Shown in pieces: positions 12,396 through 23,701 of a stretch of 64,000 nt of DNA; positions within the stretch are counted from its first letter, which is position 1; every line of letters starts with the position of its first letter. The notes under the pieces are model-generated. The model saw only the letters and a program-made list of their open reading frames with translations, was not told where the DNA came from and did no database searches. The DNA lies in the NCBI GenBank assembly GCA_033030425.1, contig JAUFSD010000008.1, forward strand, positions 434,001 through 498,000, written 5' to 3'. This DNA comes from Verpa conica (taxonomy: Eukaryota > Ascomycota > Pezizomycetes > Pezizales > Morchellaceae). A program made the position numbers and the translations under genes.

Positions 12396-15237
12396 ATGTT
12401 CCGTAACAGGTCAGTTCAGCGCGCGCCCTGATGATCCCTCTTATCCCTTATCCGTCTTGTTTTCTGCTCCCGATTTGTGCCCAAAGCAGTAGAGAACCTG
12501 TTGTTTTTGGTTGTTCTGCGGCTGACAGTGGGGTTGTTCTTGGAATTTTACAGACAATCGTCGCAAAAGCCCTCAGATGAGCTCTTTGAACGCTTTAGAC
12601 AGTCGTTTCCTGGTATGCGTGTAGGATCCACCGGGGCCTCGAACGATTCGCAAACGCAAACAACAGGCCTTGATGGCTCAGCTCTCCAGCCAAGGCAAGT
12701 GAGCAGCGGCTCTTGTTTTGAGTATCCACTGTCGTTCGTTATTGATGTTGTTTTTTGTTGTTGTTGTCACCCCACAATTCGCGAGAGTGTCCGAAGAGTC
12801 GGTGGAGACGTTTTCTCGGCACCCCGCTAATAGTTGTGTTTGTTCGTAAAAAACAGATTCGGGCATGAACACGAAGATCTCGACCCAACTCCACGAGCTC
12901 CATCAGAACCTTTTCGCTTCACCCCGTCGCTCCTAGATCCAAATTCATCAGCGTTTGCGGAGTTCGCAAATCAACCTCCCCCAGGGCTGTTTACACCAAC
13001 TCCCGGGGGTGGGAACACTTTGTTTAACTCCCACCATGATCTTCAAACTCCCAACATAGGAATAAGCATAGGAACTCCTCTATCACTCCCAAATACTTCC
13101 ACTGCGATGCCTCGCCCAACCGCTTCGGATGATCACAATTACAATACACAGACCATACAACCACACCAATTCCATAATTATCAGCCGTTTTCCCAATCTT
13201 TGCATGCCGGTTACTTAGATTCTCACTTTCACCAAAGGCCACCTTCCGGCCCAGGAAGCCCTATGGATGTAGGAGATGCCGATGGACTAGAACCAGGACC
13301 TCTGGACGGACCGCAACTAGATGCAAATACTCTGATGTCATTGGAGGGGAAGCAATATGATCATGAACTTGCACCAGTTTCTTCAGCCGAGAGGTTCGTA
13401 ATTTTGTTATCCGCTGTTTTTATATTGCCCGTATTCGCAGTGTATTACTCTGCAATTATTTGATATTCACAAGCGGATGCCAATATACAATCATAGCTCT
13501 TAGTAAAATAGCCAAATTGCTAACGCCGTACTCCACTCTAGGTTTCGTTTCCATGTGGTCTTGAATGCACCGACAGCAATGATCAAGCACCCAGATGAAA
13601 TCCCTGTGACTTACTTGAATAAAGGCCAAGCATACGCAATATCGATTGTGGATACTAATCCTCCAGGACCTAGCACTGGTCCTGTGCGGTACCGCACATA
13701 CATCCGGATATCGTTCCATGACGAGACACAACGCTCACGGCCAGCAACATGCTGGCAGCTGTGGAAGGAAGGCCGGGGTGCAAATGAAGCCCATCAACGG
13801 GGTGGTAAGCTACAGGCTGTCGAGTATGTTGACCCGTCCTCGCCAAAGGAGGACGACAAAAAGGCTAGAGTAGATATCGAAGCTGCATCGTTTGATAGCT
13901 TTGTTGTTATCTGGTCCCCTGGTACATCGGGTGTTTCAGAAACATCAGTATCTGTACGCTTCAATTTCCTCTCCACAGATTTTAGCCATTCAAAGGGTGT
14001 CAAGGGAATACCTGTAAGGTTATGTGCCAAGACCGAAGTCTTGTCTTCTGGATCACCTCAATCCCCACCAGAGAAGCCAGAGGTGTGTTTCTGCAAGGTT
14101 AAACTTTTCAGAGACCATGGTGCGGAGCGAAAACTAGCAAACGACATTCTACATGTCAAGAAGACGATCGAGAAGCTCCGACAACAAGCCAATCAGATCG
14201 AGGGTACGGGAATGAAGATATTTGGGAAAAAGAACAAAAAAGAGGAGGAGACTGGGCGACTGGGAAAGGCACCGAGACATAAGCGAACATGGTCGATGTC
14301 TTCTGCTAGTTCGGTTGGAGGTGGTAGATCTCAAGAAGAAGACACCAACGCTAAACTAGCTAGCCTACAAGACATGTTTACCAGTACAAGGGCAGTCAGT
14401 GTGCTGTATCTTCGTGGAAGTGATCTTGATGATCCAGATATTAATCCCGTACATTTGCCTGGAGAGGTTCCAGAGTTGGCAGATGACATTTGGGCTCGAA
14501 GGAGGTCGAGTGTTGCTACGACAAACACCACGGCATCCTCGTTTGTGTCGCCAACACCGAGCTCAGCATCCTTATCTAGTCAACATGGCGATGGATTTAG
14601 TTCTCCGGAGCGACGAGAGTGGGAGAGGGGATTCCAGCCTCTGCCGCCCCCTCAGCACCAGCAAAATCATATCGGCTCGGAGATACCTATTCGTGTAAAG
14701 ACTAATAATGATGCTGGTGCTGGATTGCTTTCGGGCTGGATCGAGGCGATTGGTATCGACTCTACTTACATTCCACCTGTGGAGAAAGCGAGTAAAGCCA
14801 GTATGTTTCCCCTTGTATAGGAATATAAAGTTGTATAATTCACTAATTTTTTGTTTCTAGTTATGTCGATATATATTTTACCCATGGTTCTTGGCTCCCC
14901 ACAGAACAATCAATTATACCGTGCAGTATATCTTCAGGCCCGGACAGCACAGTCCTTGACTTCAAGCATTGCAGCGAAATGCGGAATCGATCCTGCCACT
15001 GTTCTCCGAACAGTTCACATGAGCAACCGTGGTCTTAGCATTTTCGTGGATGATGAGTTTGTCCGAGAGATGGCTGAGGGACAAGACATGAAGGTCCAAG
15101 CTGTCGAGATTAGAGAGGAATCTCCATTTGCTTCACCACCACAGGATTGGGCCAACAGCCCAGAAGAATCTCAGACCGATGGTGACTGCAACAAGAATGC
15201 AGGCTCTCATGGATGGGAGCTGAGGCTACTCTACTAA
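12396..15237 (+). CDS. CP2/grainyhead-like transcription factor
   Basis: DNA-binding regulator of the grainyhead/CP2 family; in Neurospora the homologue acts in wall remodelling and conidial separation. Five exons: 12396-12409, 12554-12694, 12857-13393, 13542-14800, 14861-15237, giving 775 residues. The N-terminus MFRNRQSSQKPSDELFERFR matches fungal members. A Pro/Asn/Gln-rich linker carries EPFRFTPSLLDP. The CP2 DNA-binding domain begins near residue 232 (RFHVVLNAPTAM) and includes CWQLWKEGRGANE. A basic, Ser-rich segment follows, and the C-terminal dimerisation-like domain (about 650-775) holds YRAVYLQARTAQSL. Intron 2 starts with GCAAGT rather than GT, the only reading that keeps frame into FGHEHEDLDPTPRA. 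The first exon is only 14 nt. Confidence 0.9.
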
Positions 15238-16131
15238 GTATTTTTTGCGACTACGAATTATCTTTCTGTTCTTGCCTGATTTAGTCTTGGTTTCTTCATT
15301 TATATATATATATATACCCTTTGTAGTGGGCCATTTTTTTTTTGAAGTTTCTGTTTTTTCTTCAAAGTTCCAAGCTGGGACTGAAATGAAGCGTCTTTTG
15401 GGTCATCGCGTTTCCTTATTTTTATGGGTTGTTTAAGATACGGGCGTCTCCCATGCATTGTTTTCTCTTGTTTCCATTTTCTTTGTATACGTGGGACGAT
15501 CTCCTTTATGGCTATGGTAAAGACCGAAAATTGGGAAGGATATCTGTTTTGTGTCATTCCAGTGCTTCTATGCAACTTTTTTCTTTCTTTCTTCTCTTTT
15601 TTACTCGTAGTAAGTGCAGTCTAGCGAATACCTTGTTCGGCAGATGCATTTACGCTATTGCTTTGTTTATCTACATACACTGGAAGGGGGGCGGGGTGGA
15701 TACTTTTTTCCTCATATTTTCTTTTTTGGTTGACTTTTTGATGAAAAAGGAAAGGATATTTCTTTAGCCGTTATATGACTGTATGAAAATTCTAGTTTTG
15801 AGGAGGGATGGGAGGAGAACGGGTCAAACGTAGTCATTAGTCTTTGGAGGTTTACTATGTTTTCTATATCAAGCGATTAGTTTGTATTTCCTGGAGTATT
15901 AGGGGTTTATTCTGTTCCATTCAGGAGAATTTTTCCAATGTCATGATCAGCTTCACAGAGATGCACTCGACTGGTGGGGCAAGCCTTGCCAAGACCTGTT
16001 AGCGTTCGCGGCTCTCAAATTTCTCGAACTTCAACTTCAACGACGTGCTGGGGATTCTGCAACATCACCGTTTCAAACTTAGTCCGAATTGCCCCCAAGG
16101 AATTTCCCAGCAAGCCAGAATAAATCCTACA
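15238..16131. other. Intergenic, 3' end of the CP2 gene and mL44 promoter
   Basis: T-rich downstream sequence with a short TA repeat near 15300. Both-strand ORFs here are T- or K-rich products of low complexity. No gene seen. Confidence 0.6.
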
Positions 16132-17220
16132 ATGAAACGCATACGCTGTCCATTATCGCTATGTGACCAATTCCTCTCCCTAGGCCCGGCAAACCGAAGG
16201 CTGATGCCCCGCCCCCGAATAGCGGCGAAGAGGGCTTTTCTTCAGACACAAGTACGAGCACTCTCAACCACAATAGCGCGGGAAAACATATTATCACAAC
16301 CTTCACCTCCTATCAACCCCTATGAACCGGCACCTGGAGAACCCATTCCACGGGCCCGCGACCCATTAAACTCCGCCAAACTCGCTGCGTTACATGCCCG
16401 TCTCAATCTACATCCCAAGTACCCAGTCGAGACTCTCGCCCGGGCCTTGATTGACCAGTCCGCGGACACAAACCGATTCTACAATAACAGTTCTCTCGCC
16501 TTCCTCGGCAACAATCTTCTGGGATATTACGGGACTGAGCACTTTATGTGCACGTACCCACGACTCCCCACCGTGGTTCTCAAGTCCGCCATGGCTGCAT
16601 TCGTTGGTCCGAGAGCACTCGCCGCGATTGGTAGAGAATGGGGTGTTGAATGTGCCTTTGAGCCAACTCCGGACGTCGATGCGGGTCTCCTCCAATTCAA
16701 GCGATTAACCCCCGGGACAAAGGTCGCTGATCATTTAAAGCCCGCCCGCAGCGAGGGTGTTACTGAAGAGGATGCTATGGCAGATTTTGTCCGTTCTACT
16801 TTTGCGGGAGTGTATCTTCATGAGGGGATTGCGGCGAGTAAGCAGTTCTTCCGCCAGCACATAGAATCGAGGAAGCTGGAAGTAGATAAATTGTTTAATT
16901 TCATACAGCCAACACGAGAGCTTTCAAGATTGTGTGCGAGGGAAAACTTCGACCCACCGGTAGCAAGACTGATTAGTGAGACGGGTAGGAGCTCGAGGAG
17001 TCCGGTATTTATTGTTGGTGTGTATTCTGGGCAGGAGTGTCTTGGAGAGGGCCATGGTGGGAGCTTGGATGAGGCGAGAATAAGGGCTGCAGTGAATGCG
17101 CTAAAAGGGTGGTATCTGTATAGCCCTGTTCATTCGGCAGATCGCCCGAGTAAGACAGATGTTAATCCAGGTGCTCCGTTTGTGCCGGCTATGATAGATG
17201 TTGGAGAAGTTATTGTTTAG
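16132..17220 (+). CDS. Mitochondrial large-subunit ribosomal protein mL44 (MRPL3/MRPL44 family)
   Basis: Structural protein of the mitochondrial 54S subunit with a catalytically dead RNase III fold plus a double-stranded RNA binding domain. Single exon, 362 residues; the ATG at 16132 is the first in frame. The N-terminus is rich in Arg and Ser without acidic residues, as expected of a presequence, with RALSTTIA as a plausible cleavage region. The RNase III-like part spans about 85-255 and includes SLAFLGNNLLGYYGTEH; the usual RNase III acidic active-site cluster is not apparent, in line with the family. The C-terminal dsRBD holds ECLGEGHGGSLDEARIRAA. Ends DVGEVIV. Confidence 0.92.
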   Translation: MKRIRCPLSLCDQFLSLGPANRRLMPRPRIAAKRAFLQTQVRALSTTIARENILSQPSPPINPYEPAPGEPIPRARDPLNSAKLAALHARLNLHPKYPVETLARALIDQSADTNRFYNNSSLAFLGNNLLGYYGTEHFMCTYPRLPTVVLKSAMAAFVGPRALAAIGREWGVECAFEPTPDVDAGLLQFKRLTPGTKVADHLKPARSEGVTEEDAMADFVRSTFAGVYLHEGIAASKQFFRQHIESRKLEVDKLFNFIQPTRELSRLCARENFDPPVARLISETGRSSRSPVFIVGVYSGQECLGEGHGGSLDEARIRAAVNALKGWYLYSPVHSADRPSKTDVNPGAPFVPAMIDVGEVIV

Positions 17221-17633
17221 AGGAGCTGGAGGAACATAGAATGGTGTAACTTGGGGGGGGGGGGTGGAGGGGATGAAGGCATGAATGCACGCCTAGCCGG
17301 TGTTTTATGCGGATTATTTCTGTCCTGTATATACAAAGCTTCTCTCTTTTCCCCGGCCGGATTGGGATTTATTTGCCGCATAGTAAATTAGCATACACCC
17401 AGTACAGTATGGGGCTGAGATGAGGCTGGTTGAAGGAGTTAAATAAAATAAAATAAAAATCGTCTGTAATACTTAGCTATAAAATGATGAGCTTTCTTAG
17501 TCTTATGAGCTAAAAACACTTAATCACCTCATAGCTGATCATTGATGTTCTTAGCCTCCTCTATAAAAACCACCTACCATTCTCTCAACCACAAACCTAC
17601 ACAACCGCCCCAACAAGAAGAAAAGAGAAAAAA
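17221..17633. promoter_or_regulatory. Spacer with core promoter of the small gene
   Basis: A TATAAAA box lies at 17562-17568, about 66-72 bases before the ATG at 17634. It is followed by a C/A-rich leader ending in an A/G-rich run, the usual look of a fungal 5' leader. A G-run at about 17253 marks the mL44 3' side. Confidence 0.45.
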
Positions 17634-17849
17634 ATGGATCTTGTAACATTATATGTATGTACCATACCTTATTTTTTCCCTAAAAAAATAAGACTAATGA
17701 GAGGGGAGGGATAGCTAACCATTAGCGCATGCATCGGCCCTCCTATATACATCGGGACCCTGATATACGAGAGCTGGAAGGCCGAAACTTACCTACGTTC
17801 GAGAGACGGTCTTGCAGATGCCCCTATGTATCACCCGAGGGTTGTTTGA
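17634..17849 (+). CDS. Candidate 51-residue membrane protein, function unknown
   Basis: Too short for ordinary ORF listing. Exon 1 17634-17654 encodes MDLVTLY. A 60-nt intron 17655-17714 has a GTATGT donor, a GACTAATGA branch site and a TAG acceptor. Exon 2 17715-17849 adds 44 codons to a TGA. The product has one hydrophobic segment (about residues 3-26, including LTISACIGPPIYIGTLIY) followed by a charged tail with ESWKAETYLRSRDG. A TATA box and leader precede it. I do not recognise the family; size and shape resemble small mitochondrial inner-membrane subunits, but that is a guess. A second acceptor at 17725 would give a different, Cys-rich reading (stop at 17983) with the branch site too close to the splice site. 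Confidence 0.42.
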
Positions 17850-19094
17850 AGATTAATCGACACCCTGTGTTGGAAGAGTGGAGGTGTCAATGCTATATAG
17901 AATATGTGCTTATCTTTTCCTTTAAGTTTGATAAATGTTTTTTAGAAGTTTACGGTGAATATAATCAGCTATCCTTGGCTTAGTGAGTTTTTTTACTAGA
18001 TATAAGAAGATACTGGGTAGGCGAGAACACCTTTCCCGTGTCCACAGTAATTTTAGACACCCTCGCCCTAAATACAATACATACTCACACCCCTTCCATA
18101 CATGCTCAAAGTGATCGATCAACATATCTCTAATATTTTTGGAGAGCTATACTAAGACAGTAATAGAAGCACTCGCCCTTTACCCAAATATGCTTTGGAA
18201 TCCTATATAATATAACCACTATACAGCTGCTATAGTTTAGACCCCAGTTACCTAGCTAATACATCAGCTAACCCTAGCCCTGACTCTTATAACTGATATA
18301 AGAACGTTCTAAGCTAAGATACTCTAGTTGAAAGAGGAGAAAATGGGGTTCAAGAGCTTAAATACTACTACACTCATCAAGAGCAATGAGCAGCTAAAAA
18401 TATCGGCAGAACCTGACCCAATGGTCTAGGTTCTAGCTAGTCGGCAATACCTGTGAGATCAGGGAGAGACGTATTTCCAGTAAAGAATTCTTTTGTTGCT
18501 GTTTTTTCTCTCTCTCTTCACACAGGCTTTCAGCGGTTATTGAAAAGCTAACTTAATCCGCATTTTTAAGGGGTGTGATTTGTTTTTTACTAGAAGACAG
18601 GTGTTTTTACATAAATGTCTGTGTTGTAGATGTCTTTAAAGGCTAAAGGTATTGCAACCAAGGCATAAGCCTTAAATTACGCAAAGCACAAAGCTCTTCC
18701 ATAACCAAAGTTAAAATTTAAAGACCCCTGCAAGAAACCTGTGTGCTTTTAAACCCCTTTTGAGAAACATACAAAAAAACCACCTCCATTCTATGCCTAA
18801 GCCGGTGCTAACCACAGTCGCAGCTTATATATATATACGAACAAAGAAGACCTCTCAACCCACTCCTATGTAGCCTTTTGGTGCTAATCGCATCATAATA
18901 CGACTATTAAATTACCTGGCTCAGATAACCCCCCAGAGCCCAGAGGGTCAATCTGATAAGGTGTAGCTTTCAACAAACTGATAGAAAAAACTAGAAGGAA
19001 AGGATGCATATGTACTGTGAAAGATAGAGAAGAAAGGACAAAGGAAATTTTATCAGTAAAGACTGGGGGGTTGAAACGAAATTTGTATCCGCTT
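17850..19094. other. Intergenic, AT-rich, no gene seen
   Basis: AT-rich stretch with a short TA repeat near 18826. Short ORFs on both strands have no recognisable content. It lies between the candidate small gene and the 3' end of the minus-strand metallopeptidase-like gene. Confidence 0.55.
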
Positions 19095-21939
19095 TTATTT
19101 GTAAAGGATCGAAAATCCATCCACACACTGTGCACAGCTGCCGGAAACTCCAGCAATTGAACGCCCCCGTGGAGGTATTAAAGTACTACTATTGATGGCC
19201 ATTAGTCCCTGCAGAATTCTGGATCAACTACTAGGAAATATCATGCATACCTTGTACCGCCATGAGGGTTCCCAAATAAAGGAGAGCGCCGGCCCAAGCT
19301 AGTCAGGATCTCAATACCATCGACATAAGACCCAGCACGAACGCAAAACCCTAAAAGACATTCTCCTTTCCTGGCATCTAATGAAAAATCTGAAACCTCT
19401 GTTTTCCCATCTTGTTTATTTCCCCGGTGGCCAAATAGCTGAGTCGATGAATCCTCGTACATGAACTCCAGGCCATCTAGCGCTGAACTGTGAAAGACCC
19501 TGATGCTCGTGAGCATTCTCCCAGGAGTCAATGTGTGGAGAAAGACTTCTTGTGGCTTGGACCCATCTGTGTCTGAAAGTCCCAAGGAAGAACTCTTAAA
19601 CGCTACCCCGTAGCCGTTGGGGAGTTGAATCTTTGCTCCCTTCGTTGCAGAGAAATCTTCGATAATTGCTTTTCCTTGACCTGCAGAGTATATCTTGAGT
19701 TTCATCGCCTTTGATCGACAATCTTGTGGCAATCTTTCACGAAGCTCATTTTCGAGCAACAACACTTCTCGTTCAATCTTACTTGTGAATTCCAAGTGTG
19801 CCCGATAAACGTCGTCCGTGTGGATCTCTACGAGGAATATACCACTACTAGCACTAGCAAAAATACCGTTCTCTACAGCGTAAATCTGGGGGTTATCGTG
19901 GGTAGCAGCTGTTACCGGATCTGTGGGAAGCCGAAAACAAGGGTGATGACGCAATCGGAGGCAGTCGACCCTGCACATCATCAGTTTAACGCATCTTACA
20001 GCAGTCTAAAACATGTCTCAATTACCTAGACCAACCGCATTCTTCCTGGGGAAGACAAAGTCTTGAAAGAAATTAGTTATGCAATAAAAAGTAGGGTTAT
20101 AGAAAACAAACCTCAAGCCAGCAGATTTTGTTTTGAACGAGTATGGTTCCTAAGACACCAATAAGTTACACAAACTATCAAAGAATAACATTGTTATTTC
20201 CAAAAGCTGGGTCGAACCTTCGTTGTGAATGTCCTGTTCAAACGATCGAATTCACGGGGCTGAATTGGTGGCTGCGGGCTTATAAAAGCTTCTACTATAT
20301 TACCCATTGCGGATGTAGCTGCTTCCCTGTTTATTCTAGTATATTAGGTTTTTGTTCTTGAACGGAAGTGATTAATTGTTCAGTGTTACTCACCAAAAAC
20401 TCCCGGAATCAGCGAGCTCATTTACACCTGTGGAACTACTACCAATACGTGTACAATCCGTAAACTAAGGAAATAACCGCTCTTGTAAGTTTTCTTGTAA
20501 AAATGGTGTCTCATGGCATTACTTACTGCTGGAACCACCTCCTCAAGGCAAGAAGGGAATGTATATAGCGAACGAGTCCCACATATACCAACCCCATCAC
20601 TTATTGCCGAATGATTGATCAACCCGTTAATTCTTAAATCACCATTTGCGTCAAACATCAGGACAGCAACATGCCGCTTTGAACCCTCAGACAGGTTTTG
20701 GAAGTATCTATCCACCGCACTAGAGGCAATGTTCAGAATAGCATTCCCATCTTGGGCAGCTTCTAAATCTTGTATTTCTGGTCGCGACAAAAAATTCAGC
20801 GCATATCCTATTTTAATTTTTTTGATTCAGAGCAAACTCACCAGCTACTGTCTTTTCTGTCCGTATAACATGTACTTTTGCGATGTTGTGCATGGCGCCA
20901 TCGTCTTTGTTTGACAATGAATCCTCGGCCCATTCCTCCTCCAGTCGGAAACATCTTCGTCCTATGATAATGGAGCATTAGATTAAGCGCTCAGTTTGAA
21001 AGGTCAGGAAGTTAAACCTAGTCTATTTCTATACATCTGTTCTCCGGTGAAAGCTTGGGCAAGATAACTTAAATTTAACATGTCAGAATTTTGTCACTTC
21101 ACTTTAGGGTTAAAAATTACGGCTAATGATTGACATACGCTGCCATTCTGAGTTTCCGTTTCGCCATGCGGATATCATTTCCTTCCCGCTGTTTCCGGTC
21201 GCTCTGGCACTCATACTCGCCAAATGAATCCTTGGCAAGGACTACTGCGAGGTATAGTGGGGGGCATGAAGTGAGAGGCAGAAAGTTGACAAGTATGCTT
21301 GAGCTAGTACAAGGAATCTTTGCCCCAGTGAAATCAAAACGCAGCCTATTCGGGCCGGGGTCAAGATGCACTAAGGCTTTAAAATACCCACAGTTAACTG
21401 GCCATTGAGTTGGTGGGTAGCCTTCCAAGTGATGGTGGACAGTAACCATTCCGTCACATGGGCGCTCAGTCAATCCGACTTGGCCAAATACTAACAGGAC
21501 GCTCTGGTGCACCCATTGATTTTCCTGAACCGAAAGAAAGCGAGGAGCAAATGGAGAAATAGGAACTGACGATGATCTGACAACGCTTCCCTTTTGTCAA
21601 GCGTTAGTTCTAGTAACTGGAGGATTGGTTGACATGGGGGAGAAAAACAAAGCTTGGCACATGGCTCGGGTTTATGAGCTCTGACGTTGGTCTTGGTATA
21701 CGAGTTCGTCGCTCAGGAGATGTGCGCTCAGCACCATTCAACGAGACACTCGACTCTGTGCTAGGGAAACTACCAGAGATCTCCTCCGGAACTGACGAAG
21801 AGGAAGCTGTTTTGAGAGAAGAAGACTCGGAATTGTCGTTGGAAACCATGGTGGTGCGCGATCTCCGTAAGCCTGGGATTTTGAGCTTGGCCATTTTTTC
21901 GGCAAAGCGAGAAGGAGCTGGAGCAGATTTTGACGGCAT
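19095..21939 (-). CDS. Metallopeptidase-like protein (Metallopep/YIL108W family) with C-terminal jacalin lectin domain; zinc site lost
   Basis: Eleven exons, 5' to 3': 21939-21661 (end uncertain), 21590-21139, 21067-21018, 20961-20842, 20777-20527, 20464-20394, 20326-20218, 20149-20112, 20061-20026, 19970-19251, 19188-19095; about 739 residues. Family marks include QENQWVHQSVLLVFGQVGL, AQAFTGEQMYRNRLGRRC, SCLEEVVPAFTDCTR, REFDRLNRTFTTKEP, RLCLPQEECGW and DCLRLRHHPCFRLPTDP. A jacalin-like lectin domain covers about 570-739 (IPPRG, AGVSGSC). Where relatives carry HExGHxxGxxH, this protein reads SAMGNIVEAFI (about 413-423), so the three His and the catalytic Glu are all replaced, and about seven residues before the motif are missing. 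All other frames and splice sites are intact, so it looks like an expressed pseudo-enzyme rather than a dead gene. The exon 1 donor (GTGCCA chosen, GTCAAC or GTTTTT possible) is the weakest point. Confidence 0.85.
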
Positions 21940-22348
21940 TGTGTGTTAAATTCGGGGACAATGGAGGTAATTGGGTGGTATAAGACAGCAGAATAGTAAG
22001 AGACAATCGGTAGCAAGGCAGATCAACAATCCAGCCCAGCCCAATACCGTGGAAGTAGAGTGTTTAAGATAAGGAAGGGGAAAAAGCCGGTAGAGAAGAA
22101 AAAGGAGTCAAAAATATATAACGGGTATATAAAAGTTTAACCGTAAAATAAAAACAGGAACCCCAGGTGATGTTGAATAATCCTAATGGCTGGTAGCTGT
22201 AATTGTTGTGATTGTGAATAGCGAGTGGAGAAGAAACGCCCCTTAGACGGCAAGGAGGGGAAGACTACGGAAATGCTAAACGAGGAGGAGGAGGGGGAAC
22301 TGAAGGGGGCGTGAGGAAGGCGCGTAGACGTATGTAGATGTAGACTTA

Positions 22349-22407
22349 GGTGTGGGTAGGCGTAGGTGTAGGTGTAGGTGTAGGCGTGGACGTGGGCGTG
22401 GGCGTGG
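22349..22407 (+). repeat. G-rich hexanucleotide minisatellite (GTAGGT / GTGGGC variants)
   Basis: Imperfect six-base units: three GTAGGT-type copies followed by GTGGAC and GTGGGC variants. The strand bias is strong, with almost no C except in CGTG units. It is not the fungal telomere repeat TTAGGG, though G-rich in a similar way. Confidence 0.7.
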
Positions 22408-23315
22408 TGAATGAACGAGTGATTGATCGTCCAGCGGGCAGGGCTGGGAAGGGAGATAAGTATATGTATGTATGTATACTCTGGTGGGAGGGGGGGGAAC
22501 TTGGGAAAACCTGAGAAAACCTGATGGCAGGTGGCCCTCTAGTTATTCTGCATACACATGTACCTCCCGGTACGCAGGCTAGCTAGCAGGTCCATATCAT
22601 ATCCATATATAATATATATCCGTATCTCTGGCTGTAATATGTGCTCTACTGGGCTAGGGAAATGAGGCCCTCAGTCCCCGGGGTCGGGATCGGAGGGGCC
22701 TATTCGAGGCGGAATGCCACTGCGATTACCAGTTCAGTTGCCCGTATCAGTCCCCCGTGGTAGCCAGTGTTTCCGTAACAAGCTACTCTCGGCGGGCATG
22801 TTGGGCTTTGCCTGAGGGGTCGCTGCACACTGATACTAGGCCAGTCGTTGGTGGGAGTTTGCGCAGATTTGGATCATTTCCATCTGCCCTACGCGCAAGA
22901 TTGCCTGCGGAGCCTCCACGCGCGACAGAATTACGTCACCACGGGAGCATCCTTGCCTGGTTGCCCCCCCCCAGAGTGGAATAGCCCGATCCGAGATGTA
23001 AATAAAACAATCGAATTGAGGGCGAGGGTAAACACACACAGCTCTTGGCGCTCTTCTGTCCGCAATTCTACGAGCCGATACGACCGCTGCCTGGACCGAG
23101 AGTGAGGGCAAGAGGCTAGACTTAGCGATAATCACTCCTACACACGCTTTCGCTATCTACTTTGAATGCTACTACTGTTCAAGCTTGTTTACCACCACCC
23201 CCACCCGACAACGGCTCTATACTTCCAGCACCAGACCAAAATAGATAAAGTAGAAACGAATCTAGGAAGGGGTAGGTAAATAGGGGGGAGTGAGAGAGAA
23301 CAAGAGATACCCGGT

Positions 23316-23409
23316 AAAAGGAAAAGGGAAAGGGAAAAAGGAAAAGAGAAAAGAGGAAAGGGAAAAGAGAAAGAAGGGAAGAAAAAGAGAAGAAAAGAAA
23401 GAAAAAGGA
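23316..23409 (+). repeat. 94-base uninterrupted homopurine tract
   Basis: Ninety-four consecutive A or G bases built from GGAAAA, GGGAAA and GAAAAG units, with no pyrimidine, ending about 290 bases before the Whi5-like ATG. Tracts of this kind can form triplex DNA and exclude nucleosomes; whether it does so here is inference. Confidence 0.85.
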
Positions 23410-23701
23410 TTCCAGCATTCTCATTCCCTTAATTATCCACCGCCTCTCTTAAACGGCGACAACAGCAGGCAGCATCACCAGTCAGAGTTATTAGGAGGTT
23501 GGCGTCAAACCCTTCCCACAAACTGGTCACTGACCTCCTCGCCGCAACCATCGTTCCCGCCCGCCTCCTTAAAATTTCTCCGCCCTTGCAGGGTTTAGCG
23601 TTCCTTACCGACGGGTTGCGATCCAGGAGTGCATACTATTTCTGTCCTCGCCATAGTCCCCGTCCCTTCACTTCAAGGACACTTCTCTCATTGTTGCTTT
23701 G

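Larger units (their letters stand above)
21940..23701. other. Divergent intergenic region with simple repeats
   Basis: Shared upstream region of the minus-strand metallopeptidase-like gene and the plus-strand Whi5-like gene. It contains a GTAGGT-type minisatellite (22349-22407), a short TATG repeat near 22463, the second copy of a 20-bp palindromic motif (22556-22575) and a long homopurine tract (23316-23409). ORFs on both strands at 22757-23135 look fortuitous. Confidence 0.6.

Noticed and set aside
17729..17983. 84-codon ORF overlapping the small-gene second exon
   Set aside because: It would need the acceptor at 17725, only about five bases after the branch-like CTAAC. The alternative splice gives a better intron and a protein with a clear membrane span.
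20394..20464. Possibility that a mis-set exon hides the HExxH motif of the metallopeptidase-like gene
   Set aside because: The intron between the two flanking exons has stops in the needed frame and no other usable acceptor. All sequence from WEA to REFDRLNR is accounted for.
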